Assembly: GCA_002493005.1 (NCBI GenBank)
Contig: DKXL01000051.1
Coordinates: forward strand, 1-17,433
Length of the DNA: 17,433 bases
Reading direction: 5' to 3'
Source of the DNA: Ruminococcaceae bacterium UBA7127
GTDB lineage: Bacteria; Bacillota; Clostridia; Oscillospirales; Acutalibacteraceae
Of the stretch, positions 6,057-13,315 are shown in pieces. How positions within the stretch are numbered: position 1 is the stretch's first letter; each line of letters starts with the position of its first letter. The notes under the pieces were generated by a model. It was not told where the DNA came from. It made no database searches and saw nothing but the letters and a program-made list of their open reading frames with translations. Both the position numbers and the translations under genes were made by a program.

Positions 6057-6192
6057 TAAACAACTTCCGGTTTCGGGACTTGACTTGTTTGAAGAAGGAA
6101 TTTACCATTTGTATGACTATCAGTTCTTCTATCGGAATTTGCAGAAAAATGTAAAAACAAGACTTGATAACTACAATGCAAATAATCCCTAA
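6057..6192 (+). pseudogene. Orphan C-terminus of an unrecognised gene
   Basis: Plus-strand codons LPVSGLDLFEEGIYHLYDYQ, FFYRNLQKNVKTRLDNYNAN, NP, stop at 6190-6192. It has protein-like composition but no start; the left edge coincides with the end of the polymerase fragment. It may be the 3' end of a chromosomal gene cut by arrival of the mobile region. I do not recognise the family. Confidence 0.35.
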
Positions 6193-6241
6193 TAAAACAA
6201 AACTTCACATTTTTAAATGAATTCTATAAGGAGAGATTTGC

Positions 6242-7183
6242 TTGAATATTTTAGAAAAAGTAAGCGCATTTTTCGGAAAGTATATGGCTGTTATAGTATT
6301 GGCGATTGCGGCGTTATCTTTATTTGTGCCGCAATCTACAATATGGATTCAAACCGGCTGGGTAAATTATCTTTTAATGGTAGTTATGTTCGGAATGGGA
6401 CTTACATTAAAACTTAATGATTTTAAGCTTGTGTTTACAAGGCCGAAAGATATGATTATCGGCTGTGCGTCGCAGTTTATAGTTATGCCGTTGCTTGCAT
6501 TTGGATTATCAAAAATATTTGGTTTTGATGCGGCTCTTACGGCGGGAATGGTTCTTGTGGGAACTTGCCCTGGCGGAACATCAAGCAATGTAATAACATA
6601 TCTGTCAAAAGGTGATGTTGCTTTATCAGTCGGTATGACAAGTGTCAATACGATTCTTGCGCCGTTTTTAACGCCTGCCATAACATATCTCTTTTTGAGG
6701 ACAAGCGTTTCGATTGATGTATTCAGTATGTTCTTTTCAATCATACAGGTTGTGATAATTCCTATAACACTTGGATTTATTATAAATAAGCTTTTTGGAA
6801 AATACACTCAAAAATTAACTTCTGTGCTTCCGATGATTTCGGTAATTGCTATCTGCCTTATAGTAGGCGCTGTGGTTTCGCATAATTCCGAGAAAATATT
6901 AAGTATAGGAGTTGCGATGTTTGCCGCTGTAATCCTTCATAATTTGTTGGGATATCTATGCGGTTTTGGATTGGGAAAACTGTTTAGAATGGGTACAAAA
7001 AAGACAAAAGCCTTATCAATAGAAATTGGAATGCAAAATTCAGGACTGGCGACATCGCTTGCAGGAACAGCTTTTCCTAACCTTGCAATGGCAACGGTAC
7101 CGGGTGCAATATTCTCTGTGTGGCACAACATTTCAGGTGCAATACTTGCGAACGTATATCAACGGTGGAAGAACAACGAATGA
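6242..7183 (+). CDS. BASS-family (bile acid:sodium symporter-like) transporter
   Basis: 313 residues, about nine to ten membrane helices, starting at TTG 6242 behind AAGGAGA; no ATG fits better. Family hallmarks: FGMGLTLKLNDFKLVFTRPK, then GTCPGGTSSNVITYLSKGDV with the conserved Pro-Gly-Gly-Thr and Ser-Asn pair of the crossover region, and SIEIGMQNSGLATSLAGTAF, the second crossover with Glu and Gln-Asn. These residues form the sodium and substrate sites in this family. Bacterial members transport varied organic anions, so the substrate cannot be named. It is the first intact chromosomal gene to the right of the scrambled region and is transcribed toward the terminator at 7236-7271. Confidence 0.85.
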   Translation: MNILEKVSAFFGKYMAVIVLAIAALSLFVPQSTIWIQTGWVNYLLMVVMFGMGLTLKLNDFKLVFTRPKDMIIGCASQFIVMPLLAFGLSKIFGFDAALTAGMVLVGTCPGGTSSNVITYLSKGDVALSVGMTSVNTILAPFLTPAITYLFLRTSVSIDVFSMFFSIIQVVIIPITLGFIINKLFGKYTQKLTSVLPMISVIAICLIVGAVVSHNSEKILSIGVAMFAAVILHNLLGYLCGFGLGKLFRMGTKKTKALSIEIGMQNSGLATSLAGTAFPNLAMATVPGAIFSVWHNISGAILANVYQRWKNNE

Positions 7184-7235
7184 GTGTGAAAGTGCATTTT
7201 ATGAACAGCAACCGTAATTAAAGTCAATACTTAAA

Positions 7236-7271
7236 AATACTCCATCTGAGTTTTGCCTCAGATGGAGTATT
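7236..7271. terminator. Bidirectional terminator between convergent genes
   Basis: AATACTCCATCTGAG and its exact complement form a 15-bp stem around a TTTTGC loop. The minus-strand transcript has a TTTTT tract right after the stem, so it serves the phosphate transporter best; the plus side (after the BASS gene) has only a weak T-rich tail. Confidence 0.85.
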
Positions 7272-7294
7272 GCATTATTAGTCTGAATTTAATT

Positions 7295-9079
7295 TTACTT
7301 TGACTTTTTCACCGACATAGCAAGCGGCGGAAGTTTATACTTTTGTTTGTATGACAAGTAATCGTCATTGTACTGCCTGTCATCAGAATTCTTCAGCTCG
7401 TGTAAATACTCATGTGCCTCATAGCCGTTGCGGGTGGTTTCAATAACACCTATTGCAATATTTGAGCAATGGTCAGCCACGCGCTCAAGATTTGTTAAAA
7501 GGTCAGAGAACACAAATCCAAGCTCAATGGTACATTCACCCCTTGTGAGTCGCTCAATATGGGCTTCTTTGAGTTTGTCCCTGAGTCTGTTTATAACCTG
7601 CTCAAGCGGCTCAACCTTTGCGGCAAGCTTAAGGTCATTATTGATGAATGCCATTGTTGCATTGTTAACAATCTCACGAACCGCCTCAATCATTATCTTA
7701 AGACCTGCTACCGCCTCGTCGGAGAATCTGAGCTTCTTTTCCTCAATTTCTTTTGCAACCTTTACAATGCTGACTGCGTGGTCACTTATGCGTTCAAAAT
7801 CACCTATTGCGTGAAGCACAAGGTGAATTGCTCTGCTATCATTTGTGTTCAGCTCACGCGTACTGAGTTTAACAAGATAACTTGATATAACATCCTCATA
7901 CGAATCAACCATATCTTCATTTTCGGTGATAGTTTCAGCAGTTTTTGTATCATAGTTGTCCACAAGTTCAAGTGAGCCGAGCAGTGTGCCCTCAGAAAGC
8001 CTTGCCATTTTTATGCCCATTGCACTTGCACGCTCAGTAGCAAGCGAAGGTGTGTTGAGAAAACGCTCGTCGAGGAACGGAATCTCGCTGTCCTCTTCCT
8101 TATCTCGGATAGTAAGACAAGCCAGTTTTTCGAGGACTCTGTTCATCGGCAACAAAATTACAATTTCAAACAAATTGAATATTGTATGGATAATAGCAAT
8201 ATCAGCCTGATTTACAAAATCATTCATAAAGCTATAGTTTATGAATAACATTGAACCGTAAAATACAAGACAGAAAAGCGATACGCCAATCAAATTATAA
8301 TACAAATGTACAAATGCAGCGCGCTTTGCGTTCTTCTTTGCGCCAAGGCAAGAAATCAAAGCCGTGATACATGTACCTATGTTCTGACCGAGAATAATCG
8401 GAATTGCCATTGAATAAGTAATCGTTCCTGTTGCGGAAAGCGCCTGCAAAATACCGATAGAGGCGCTTGAGCTCTGAATAATAGCGGTGAGCACCATACC
8501 GGCAAAAATGCCGAAAACAGGATTGTTAAAAATAGTAAGAAAGCTTGCAAAAGTCGGATTGTCACTAAGTGGCTCAACAGCAGCGCTCATCTGCTGCATA
8601 CCAATCATCAAAATTGCAAAGCCAAGACAAATTGAAGCAACGTTGCGCTTTTTGTCGGTCTTGAAAAACATCATTAAAATTATGCCGACAAACGCAAAAA
8701 TAGGAGCAAATGATTCTGGCTTGAGTAACTTCAACCAAAGGCTGTCACCCTGAATACCGGTCAAGCTCAAAATCCAAGATGTAACGATAGTACCGAGATT
8801 AGCACCGATAATAACGCCTACACCCTGTCTGAGTTTCATAATACCGGAGTTAATAAATCCGACAACCATAACAGTTGTTGCCGATGACGACTGGATAACA
8901 GCCGTTACTGCTGTGCCGAGTAAAAATCCCTTCCATGTGCTGTTTGTAAGCTTTTCAAGAATCTTTTCAAGCTTACCGCCTGACAATTTTTCAAGTCCGT
9001 CGCCCATTGTATTCATACCATACAAAAACAACGCCAGTCCGCATAGCAGACCTAAAATCGAGAATATATCCATAACCAC
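7295..9079 (-). CDS. Na/Pi cotransporter with C-terminal PhoU-like domain
   Basis: 594 residues. The N-terminal ~320 residues are two inverted Na/Pi cotransporter repeats, each with the QSSSA signature (QSSSATT at 63, QSSSASI at 202). Residues ~350-570 are a helical PhoU-like domain with DFERISDHA and NLERVADHCSNIA, the paired metal-binding E-R-x-x-D motifs. It imports phosphate with sodium, and the cytoplasmic PhoU part probably modulates uptake or signalling. The start is GTG 9079 or the in-frame ATG at 9073; AGGAG lies 5 nt before the GTG, which I favour slightly. Four phased Pho boxes lie upstream (9116-9155). It follows a shorter paralogue on the same strand. Confidence 0.88.
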   Translation of the reverse strand: MVMDIFSILGLLCGLALFLYGMNTMGDGLEKLSGGKLEKILEKLTNSTWKGFLLGTAVTAVIQSSSATTVMVVGFINSGIMKLRQGVGVIIGANLGTIVTSWILSLTGIQGDSLWLKLLKPESFAPIFAFVGIILMMFFKTDKKRNVASICLGFAILMIGMQQMSAAVEPLSDNPTFASFLTIFNNPVFGIFAGMVLTAIIQSSSASIGILQALSATGTITYSMAIPIILGQNIGTCITALISCLGAKKNAKRAAFVHLYYNLIGVSLFCLVFYGSMLFINYSFMNDFVNQADIAIIHTIFNLFEIVILLPMNRVLEKLACLTIRDKEEDSEIPFLDERFLNTPSLATERASAMGIKMARLSEGTLLGSLELVDNYDTKTAETITENEDMVDSYEDVISSYLVKLSTRELNTNDSRAIHLVLHAIGDFERISDHAVSIVKVAKEIEEKKLRFSDEAVAGLKIMIEAVREIVNNATMAFINNDLKLAAKVEPLEQVINRLRDKLKEAHIERLTRGECTIELGFVFSDLLTNLERVADHCSNIAIGVIETTRNGYEAHEYLHELKNSDDRQYNDDYLSYKQKYKLPPLAMSVKKSK

Positions 9080-9115
9080 AAACTCTCCTTTATACTCGTT
9101 TATAATATAGAAGTC

Positions 9116-9155
9116 AAGTAATAGCTATGTAAATGAATTGTAAAATGTATGTAAA
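9116..9155 (-). promoter_or_regulatory. Four phased Pho boxes upstream of the Na/Pi transporter
   Basis: On the minus strand TTTACAT (9155-9149), TTTACAA (9144-9138), TTTACAT (9133-9127) and the weaker ATTACTT (9122-9116) recur every 11 bp with 4-bp spacers. This is the TT(A/T/C)ACA(A/T) direct-repeat pattern bound by PhoP in Bacillus. A candidate -10 TATATT (9109-9104) follows. With phoP-phoR encoded nearby, phosphate-starvation activation is a strong inference. Confidence 0.75.
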
Positions 9156-9297
9156 GTTTTGTAGCCCGAGAAGAATTATACTTTTCTATGCTATACGCAT
9201 ATTCCAAACGTCAAACAAAAGACAACTGCCCAATATATCACAAAAAAACCTGCAAGTAAATAAAAAACAAAAGGTTCTTTACTGCCCGTAATGCGAT

Positions 9298-10314
9298 TTA
9301 TGTCTGAATTGTCAGACTCGTTTTTGCCGGCAGCTTGTCCCTGACAGTAGCGCAAGCGAGCTTTTCAAGCTGCTTGCTGAATGGGAGCAACAATGCTGTT
9401 GTAATAAAATTAAACGCGGTATGGATTGTGGCTATGTTTACGGGATTTACCACATCTTTGAGGAAAGAATAGTCCAAAAACAGGTGTGATCCATAGAAAA
9501 ACAAACTTATAACCAGTGTTCCTATTATATTAAAATACAAATGAACAAAAGCAGCACGCTTTGCGTTTTTCTTGGCGCCTATGCAGGATATAAGCGACGT
9601 TACACAAGTACCTATATTCTGCCCCATAACAATAGGTATTGCCATAGAGTAAGTTATACTTCCGGTTGCTGACAAAGCCTGCAAAATACCGACGGACGCA
9701 CTGGAGCTTTGTATAATTGCCGTTAAAACAGCGCCTGCAAAAATTCCAAAGATTGGGTTGTTAAACATTGTAAGAATACTTGCAAAGGTTGGATTGTTTG
9801 CAAGTGGTTTAACCGCGTCGCTCATTGTATTCATACCAACCATTAAAACTGCAAATCCTATAAATATTGAACCTATGTTCTTTTTGCTGTCAGCTTTACA
9901 GAACATCAAGAGCACAATTCCCACAAGTGCAAAAACAGCAGAAAATGAAGAAGGTTTCAGAAACTGTATAACCACGCTGTCACCCTCTATCCCGGACAGG
10001 CTTAAAATCCACGAAGTGATTGTAGTGCCGACATTTGCGCCCATAATAATGCCAATCGCCTGCTTGAGTTTCATAATGCCTGAGTTTACAAAACCTACAA
10101 CCATCACTGTCGTTGCCGACGACGATTGAATTATCGCCGTAACTGCAGCGCCTAACAAAAATCCCTTAAATGTGTTGCTAGTCATTTTTTCAAGAACTTT
10201 TTCAAGCCTGCCGCCTGAGAATTTTTCGAGTCCGTTGCCCATTGTATTCATTCCATAGAGGAAAAGCGCAAGACCGCAAAACAAACTTAATACTGAAAAT
10301 ATATCCATAATCAC
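9298..10314 (-). CDS. Na/Pi cotransporter paralogue lacking the PhoU domain
   Basis: 338 residues, collinear and highly similar to the first ~320 residues of the downstream paralogue, with QSSSATT at 63 and QSSSASV at 202. It stops soon after the last membrane helix (LEKLACATVRDK), adding a short unrelated tail (LPAKTSLTIQT) where the paralogue continues into PhoU. Transport residues are intact. The start is GTG 10314 or ATG 10308, and the same GTG-x-ATG layout is kept in both copies. About 218 bp separate it from the next gene, including the next gene's own Pho boxes, so the two are separately controlled. The missing tail may be a real subtype or an old truncation. Confidence 0.82.
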   Translation of the reverse strand: MIMDIFSVLSLFCGLALFLYGMNTMGNGLEKFSGGRLEKVLEKMTSNTFKGFLLGAAVTAIIQSSSATTVMVVGFVNSGIMKLKQAIGIIMGANVGTTITSWILSLSGIEGDSVVIQFLKPSSFSAVFALVGIVLLMFCKADSKKNIGSIFIGFAVLMVGMNTMSDAVKPLANNPTFASILTMFNNPIFGIFAGAVLTAIIQSSSASVGILQALSATGSITYSMAIPIVMGQNIGTCVTSLISCIGAKKNAKRAAFVHLYFNIIGTLVISLFFYGSHLFLDYSFLKDVVNPVNIATIHTAFNFITTALLLPFSKQLEKLACATVRDKLPAKTSLTIQT

Positions 10315-10358
10315 ATACTCCTTTATTGCCTTAATAATAAGGGAACAAAATCATAACA

Positions 10359-10387
10359 ACGTCAATTAATTGTAAAAAGTATGTAAT
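10359..10387 (-). promoter_or_regulatory. Pho boxes upstream of the second Na/Pi transporter
   Basis: Minus strand ATTACAT (10387-10381), TTTACAA (10376-10370) and the weaker TTGACGT (10365-10359), again at 11-bp steps. They are 45-73 bp before the start codon; a possible -10 TATGAT is at 10355-10350. Confidence 0.65.
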
Positions 10388-10469
10388 GTCATAAATTTTA
10401 TCAATTACTATAGTTTTTATTATTTTGGGTTGATTTTCTATGCACTGCGCTGATTTTTAGGCAAAAATA

Positions 10470-10524
10470 TACTAACCTTGCGCAACCATATACATTTATA
10501 TGATTAATAGCAGCAAGATTAGTA
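10470..10524 (-). other. Two-tier stem-loop in the phoR-transporter gap
   Basis: TACTAACCTTGC (10470-10481) pairs with GCAAGATTAGTA (10513-10524). The single C-A mismatch on the plus strand becomes a G-U pair in minus-strand RNA, so the stem favours transcription leftward. Inside the 31-nt loop CATATA (10487-10492) and TATATG (10497-10502) form a second hairpin with a 4-nt loop. A T-rich stretch (ATATTTTTG) follows on the minus strand. It could be the phoPR terminator, a small RNA or a 5' leader structure. The remainder of the 321-bp gap 10315-10635 contains only the Pho-box clusters listed and AT-rich sequence. Confidence 0.45.
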
Positions 10525-10544
10525 CATCTCAAAATGTTTTGTTT

Positions 10545-10620
10545 TTGTAAAGCAATGTAAAAACTGACAATAATCAGAATAAACACACAAATTGTTTTGA
10601 CTTTTGTAGCTTATTGTAAA
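10545..10620 (-). promoter_or_regulatory. Extra Pho-box half-sites just after phoR
   Basis: Minus strand TTTACAA (10620-10614) and CTACAAA (10609-10603) are 11 bp apart; TTTACAT (10561-10555) and TTTACAA (10551-10545) are 10 bp apart. They are in the same orientation as the transporter boxes but more than 230 bp from the next start codon, and lie just upstream of the stem-loop at 10470-10524. Confidence 0.4.
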
Positions 10621-10635
10621 ATCCTAAATAGAAAA

Positions 10636-12306
10636 TTAAAATTCAACAATAAAAGTCGTACCGCTCTCGTCACTCTCAAGCGTTACCCTGCCACCGTGGC
10701 GCTCGGCAATATGTTTTACAATTGCAAGGCCAAGTCCTGTGCCGCCGGTTTCCTTTGAGCGACTTTTGTCAACACGATAAAATCGTTCAAAAATGCGTTT
10801 GTGATGCTTTTCGGGAATGCCTATTCCTGTGTCGGCAACCTTAACGCAAGGATGGTCGTTGTCATCTGTTACGATAATGCTAACCTTTCCATTTACTTTG
10901 TTGTATCTTATAGCGTTGTCACAGAGATTATAAATCAGCTCGTAAATCTGATTTTTGTCACCGTTAATTACAGCCGTTACAGCCTCAACACTAATCGTAA
11001 CACTGTGCTTTTTTGCATTAGAACGCAAATCTTCAACTACCTCGTTTGCTACACTCATAAGATCAACCGGCGCAAAGCTCTCATCAGACAAGCTCTCATC
11101 AAGCTGAGAAAGCTCCATAATATCACTGATAAGTGCCAAAAGTCTGCCTGACTCCTTGTGAATCTTGTTTGCAAATCCCTGAATATCGTCTGATTTTACA
11201 AGTCCGCTTGCTATAATTTCGGCGTAACCCGATATTGATGTAAGCGGTGTTTTTAGCTCGTGAGTAACATTTGCAGTAAATTCACGGCGCATTTTTTCAG
11301 CCTTTTTCTTTGCCGAAATATCAATAATAAGACAAATTACTCCGTTTTGCTTATCACCCGAGTACACAGGATTTGCAATAATTTGCAGTGCTCTGCCCTT
11401 GAATGTTGCGTCACCGCTCTTGCTCTCTCCGCCTATTGCACTGTCAACACAATCGTTTACAACATCGTTACGTGAATAAGCAAGCAAGTTTTTTTGCAGG
11501 CTTGCGTCATCACCCGAAGCAAGCAAATCAGACGCGGCATGATTGCTCATAAGAATGTTTTTGTCAAGGTCAATTAATATAAAGCCCTCGGACATATTGT
11601 CAATTAAAGTTGCTATTTTATCTTTTTCAATCTGCAATCGCTGAATCTGCTTTCTTATCTGTTTTTGTTGACTGCTGATGGTTTCAGCAAGCGGAACAAG
11701 CTCCTCATAAGGAGTGTCGTCAAGATTTTTTGACATTTTTTCAATCGGTTTTATCATCTTGCGCATAGACCGCTTTGACACTATCATACATACTATAAAC
11801 ACGCCTATCATAATAACGATTACCGCAGGAATGATTATGATAAAAATTTCAGCTATGCTTCCAAGTGTTTTTGACAATCTGATAATGTTGCCGTTGCCCG
11901 CCCTTACGGCATAATAATAGGTTGAGCTGTTATGAGTCACCGACATTCTATAACTTGAACCTACTCCGTTTTTGAGCGCCTCCTGTACTTCGGGACGATC
12001 CGACTGATTTTTAACGGCATCAGTAACGTTTTTATCACTACTGTCTGCCAAAACACTTCCGTCAGGAGCAATCAGCGTAACTCGAATGCTTTTGGTTGAA
12101 TAACTGCGTGTGATATCATCAAAGTTTAAGCTATCATACGCCTTAGTAACTGTGTCTGCATACTCCTTGAGGTCTGTTTCCTCGCGATTGGTAAAAACAA
12201 ACCAGAAAGCGACTGTTGACAAAACCGCGGTTAGAAGAATGGACACTATTGCGATGATTGAAAAAGAATTTAATAACTTTTTACTTAACTTCAATCTGTC
12301 ATTCAC
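10636..12306 (-). CDS. phoR: PhoR-type sensor histidine kinase
   Basis: About 556 residues. Membrane helix 1 is near residues 14-38 and helix 2 near 154-178, enclosing an extracytoplasmic sensor of ~115 residues. A HAMP-like linker, a PAS domain (IDNMSEGFILIDLDKNILMS) and the HisKA box FTANVTHELKTPLTSISGYA with phospho-His at about 349 follow. The ATPase part shows the N box (NLCDNAIRYN), DTGIGIP, ERFYRVDKSRS and GGTGLGLAIVKH. The architecture is that of Gram-positive PhoR/WalK-like kinases; the PhoR call rests on neighbouring phosphate transporters and Pho boxes. I prefer the GTG at 12306, overlapping the regulator gene by 8 bp. An ATG at 12324 adds six residues but has no ribosome binding site. 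Confidence 0.85.
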   Translation of the reverse strand: MNDRLKLSKKLLNSFSIIAIVSILLTAVLSTVAFWFVFTNREETDLKEYADTVTKAYDSLNFDDITRSYSTKSIRVTLIAPDGSVLADSSDKNVTDAVKNQSDRPEVQEALKNGVGSSYRMSVTHNSSTYYYAVRAGNGNIIRLSKTLGSIAEIFIIIIPAVIVIMIGVFIVCMIVSKRSMRKMIKPIEKMSKNLDDTPYEELVPLAETISSQQKQIRKQIQRLQIEKDKIATLIDNMSEGFILIDLDKNILMSNHAASDLLASGDDASLQKNLLAYSRNDVVNDCVDSAIGGESKSGDATFKGRALQIIANPVYSGDKQNGVICLIIDISAKKKAEKMRREFTANVTHELKTPLTSISGYAEIIASGLVKSDDIQGFANKIHKESGRLLALISDIMELSQLDESLSDESFAPVDLMSVANEVVEDLRSNAKKHSVTISVEAVTAVINGDKNQIYELIYNLCDNAIRYNKVNGKVSIIVTDDNDHPCVKVADTGIGIPEKHHKRIFERFYRVDKSRSKETGGTGLGLAIVKHIAERHGGRVTLESDESGTTFIVEF

Positions 12307-12970
12307 CTGCCTTATAACCGACATTTCGTACAGTTTTAATCAGATTTCCACAGTTGCCCAGCTTTTGACGCAGAGTTGTTATGTGCATATCTACAGTTCG
12401 ACTTTCACCCTCAAAATCATATCCCCAAACATTTAGGATTATATTATCTCGAGTAAGCGCCATTCCCTTGTTTTTAAGCAAAAACTTTAACAGTTCATAC
12501 TCTTTGTAGGTTAGAATACACTCTTCACCGTCACTTGTAACAATGTGCTTGGAGTCATCAAACACAATTCCTCCAAGAGTTATTATCTCTTGCTTTTCGC
12601 TGTATGTACAGCGGCGCAAAATTGCACGAACTCTTGAGATTAACTCAAGCACGGAAAACGGTTTTGTTATGTAATCGTCAGCACCCATATCAAGTCCTTT
12701 GACCTTATCCATTTCGCTTCCCTTTGCAGTAACCATAATAACAGGTACAGACTTTGTAGCAGCTTCCTTGCGAAATTGCTCGAGAACCGACAATCCGTCA
12801 AAATCCGGAAGCATAACATCAAGTATTACAAGTTGAGGAACTTGTACTTGACAAGCCTCAAAAAAGCTTTTGCCCTCTGCAAAACTTTGCACTTCATATC
12901 CGCTGTTTTTTAGAGCATAGGTTTCAAGCTCTCTTATATCGGTATCATCTTCAACTATATAAATCAACAT
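12299..12970 (-). CDS. phoP: PhoP/PhoB-type response regulator
   Basis: 223 residues, starting at ATG 12970-12968 behind AGGAGA with 8-nt spacing. The frame stays open up to 13090, but that extension is unlike the family and runs through the promoter leader. The receiver domain has the acidic pair at 8-9, the phosphorylated Asp51 in LVILDVMLPDFDG, Thr81 and Lys103 (DDYITKPF). The C-terminal OmpR-type winged helix (about 125-223) ends with RTVDMHITTLRQKLG and TVRNVGYKAGE. It overlaps phoR, forming a two-gene operon. By family and context it binds the 11-bp-phased boxes ahead of the transporters. Confidence 0.88.
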   Translation of the reverse strand: MLIYIVEDDTDIRELETYALKNSGYEVQSFAEGKSFFEACQVQVPQLVILDVMLPDFDGLSVLEQFRKEAATKSVPVIMVTAKGSEMDKVKGLDMGADDYITKPFSVLELISRVRAILRRCTYSEKQEIITLGGIVFDDSKHIVTSDGEECILTYKEYELLKFLLKNKGMALTRDNIILNVWGYDFEGESRTVDMHITTLRQKLGNCGNLIKTVRNVGYKAGE

Positions 12971-13094
12971 TGCAATACTCTCCTGAATAAAATGATTCAT
13001 TTTACGTTGTATTAAGCCAATATCAGTCGCCATGGCGGTGAAAAATCGGAGCAGACAACAAAAAGCACGGCTAAAAGTACTGGCGTTCAAAATT

Positions 13095-13103
13095 ATTATA
13101 GCA
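13095..13103 (-). promoter_or_regulatory. Extended -10 promoter of phoP-phoR
   Basis: Minus strand TGC followed by TATAAT (13103-13095) is an extended -10 element; no good -35 is visible at 17 bp. It implies a leader of roughly 115 nt. The leader contains a palindrome CGCCATGGCG and a 7-bp inverted repeat AAAATGA/TCATTTT (12989-13003) shortly before the ribosome binding site. No Pho-box array was seen here, unlike at the transporters. Confidence 0.55.
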
Positions 13104-13220
13104 CATCACCGTTTAAAAAGTAAAGATTCAGCTATGGCTGAACTTAAATAGAATATCAAATTTCATTTCAATGTATTTAAAGCATAAGAAAGATAATGTA
13201 AAAAAATTTTTCAAATTTGC

Positions 13221-13249
13221 GTGACAAACCCGTTGTTTTGTGGTACAAT
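13221..13249 (+). promoter_or_regulatory. Promoter of the trpB-like gene
   Basis: GTGACA (13221-13226), 17-bp spacer, TACAAT (13244-13249). The start codon is 66 bp downstream. It diverges from the phoP promoter. Confidence 0.65.
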
Positions 13250-13264
13250 ATTACACAAGAAAAT

Positions 13265-13290
13265 AATTTAACGAATTAAAGCGTTAAATT
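13265..13290 (+). promoter_or_regulatory. Dyad in the trpB leader
   Basis: AATTTAACG and CGTTAAATT form a perfect 9-bp inverted repeat around an 8-bp AT-rich spacer, between the -10 box and the ribosome binding site. It would suit a dimeric repressor just after the transcription start, or a weak leader hairpin. There is no U-tract after it and I do not see a T-box, so the regulator is unknown. Confidence 0.4.
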
Positions 13291-13315
13291 AAATATACTT
13301 ATGGAGGTAATAATA

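Noticed and set aside
10401..10586. 61-codon minus-strand frame between phoR and the transporter
   Set aside because: No ribosome binding site, low-complexity composition, and it is better explained by the Pho-box and stem-loop elements.
12971..13090. N-terminal extension of the response regulator frame
   Set aside because: The extra 40 residues are unlike any receiver domain, run through the phoP leader almost up to the TATAAT, and a good ribosome binding site marks ATG 12970.
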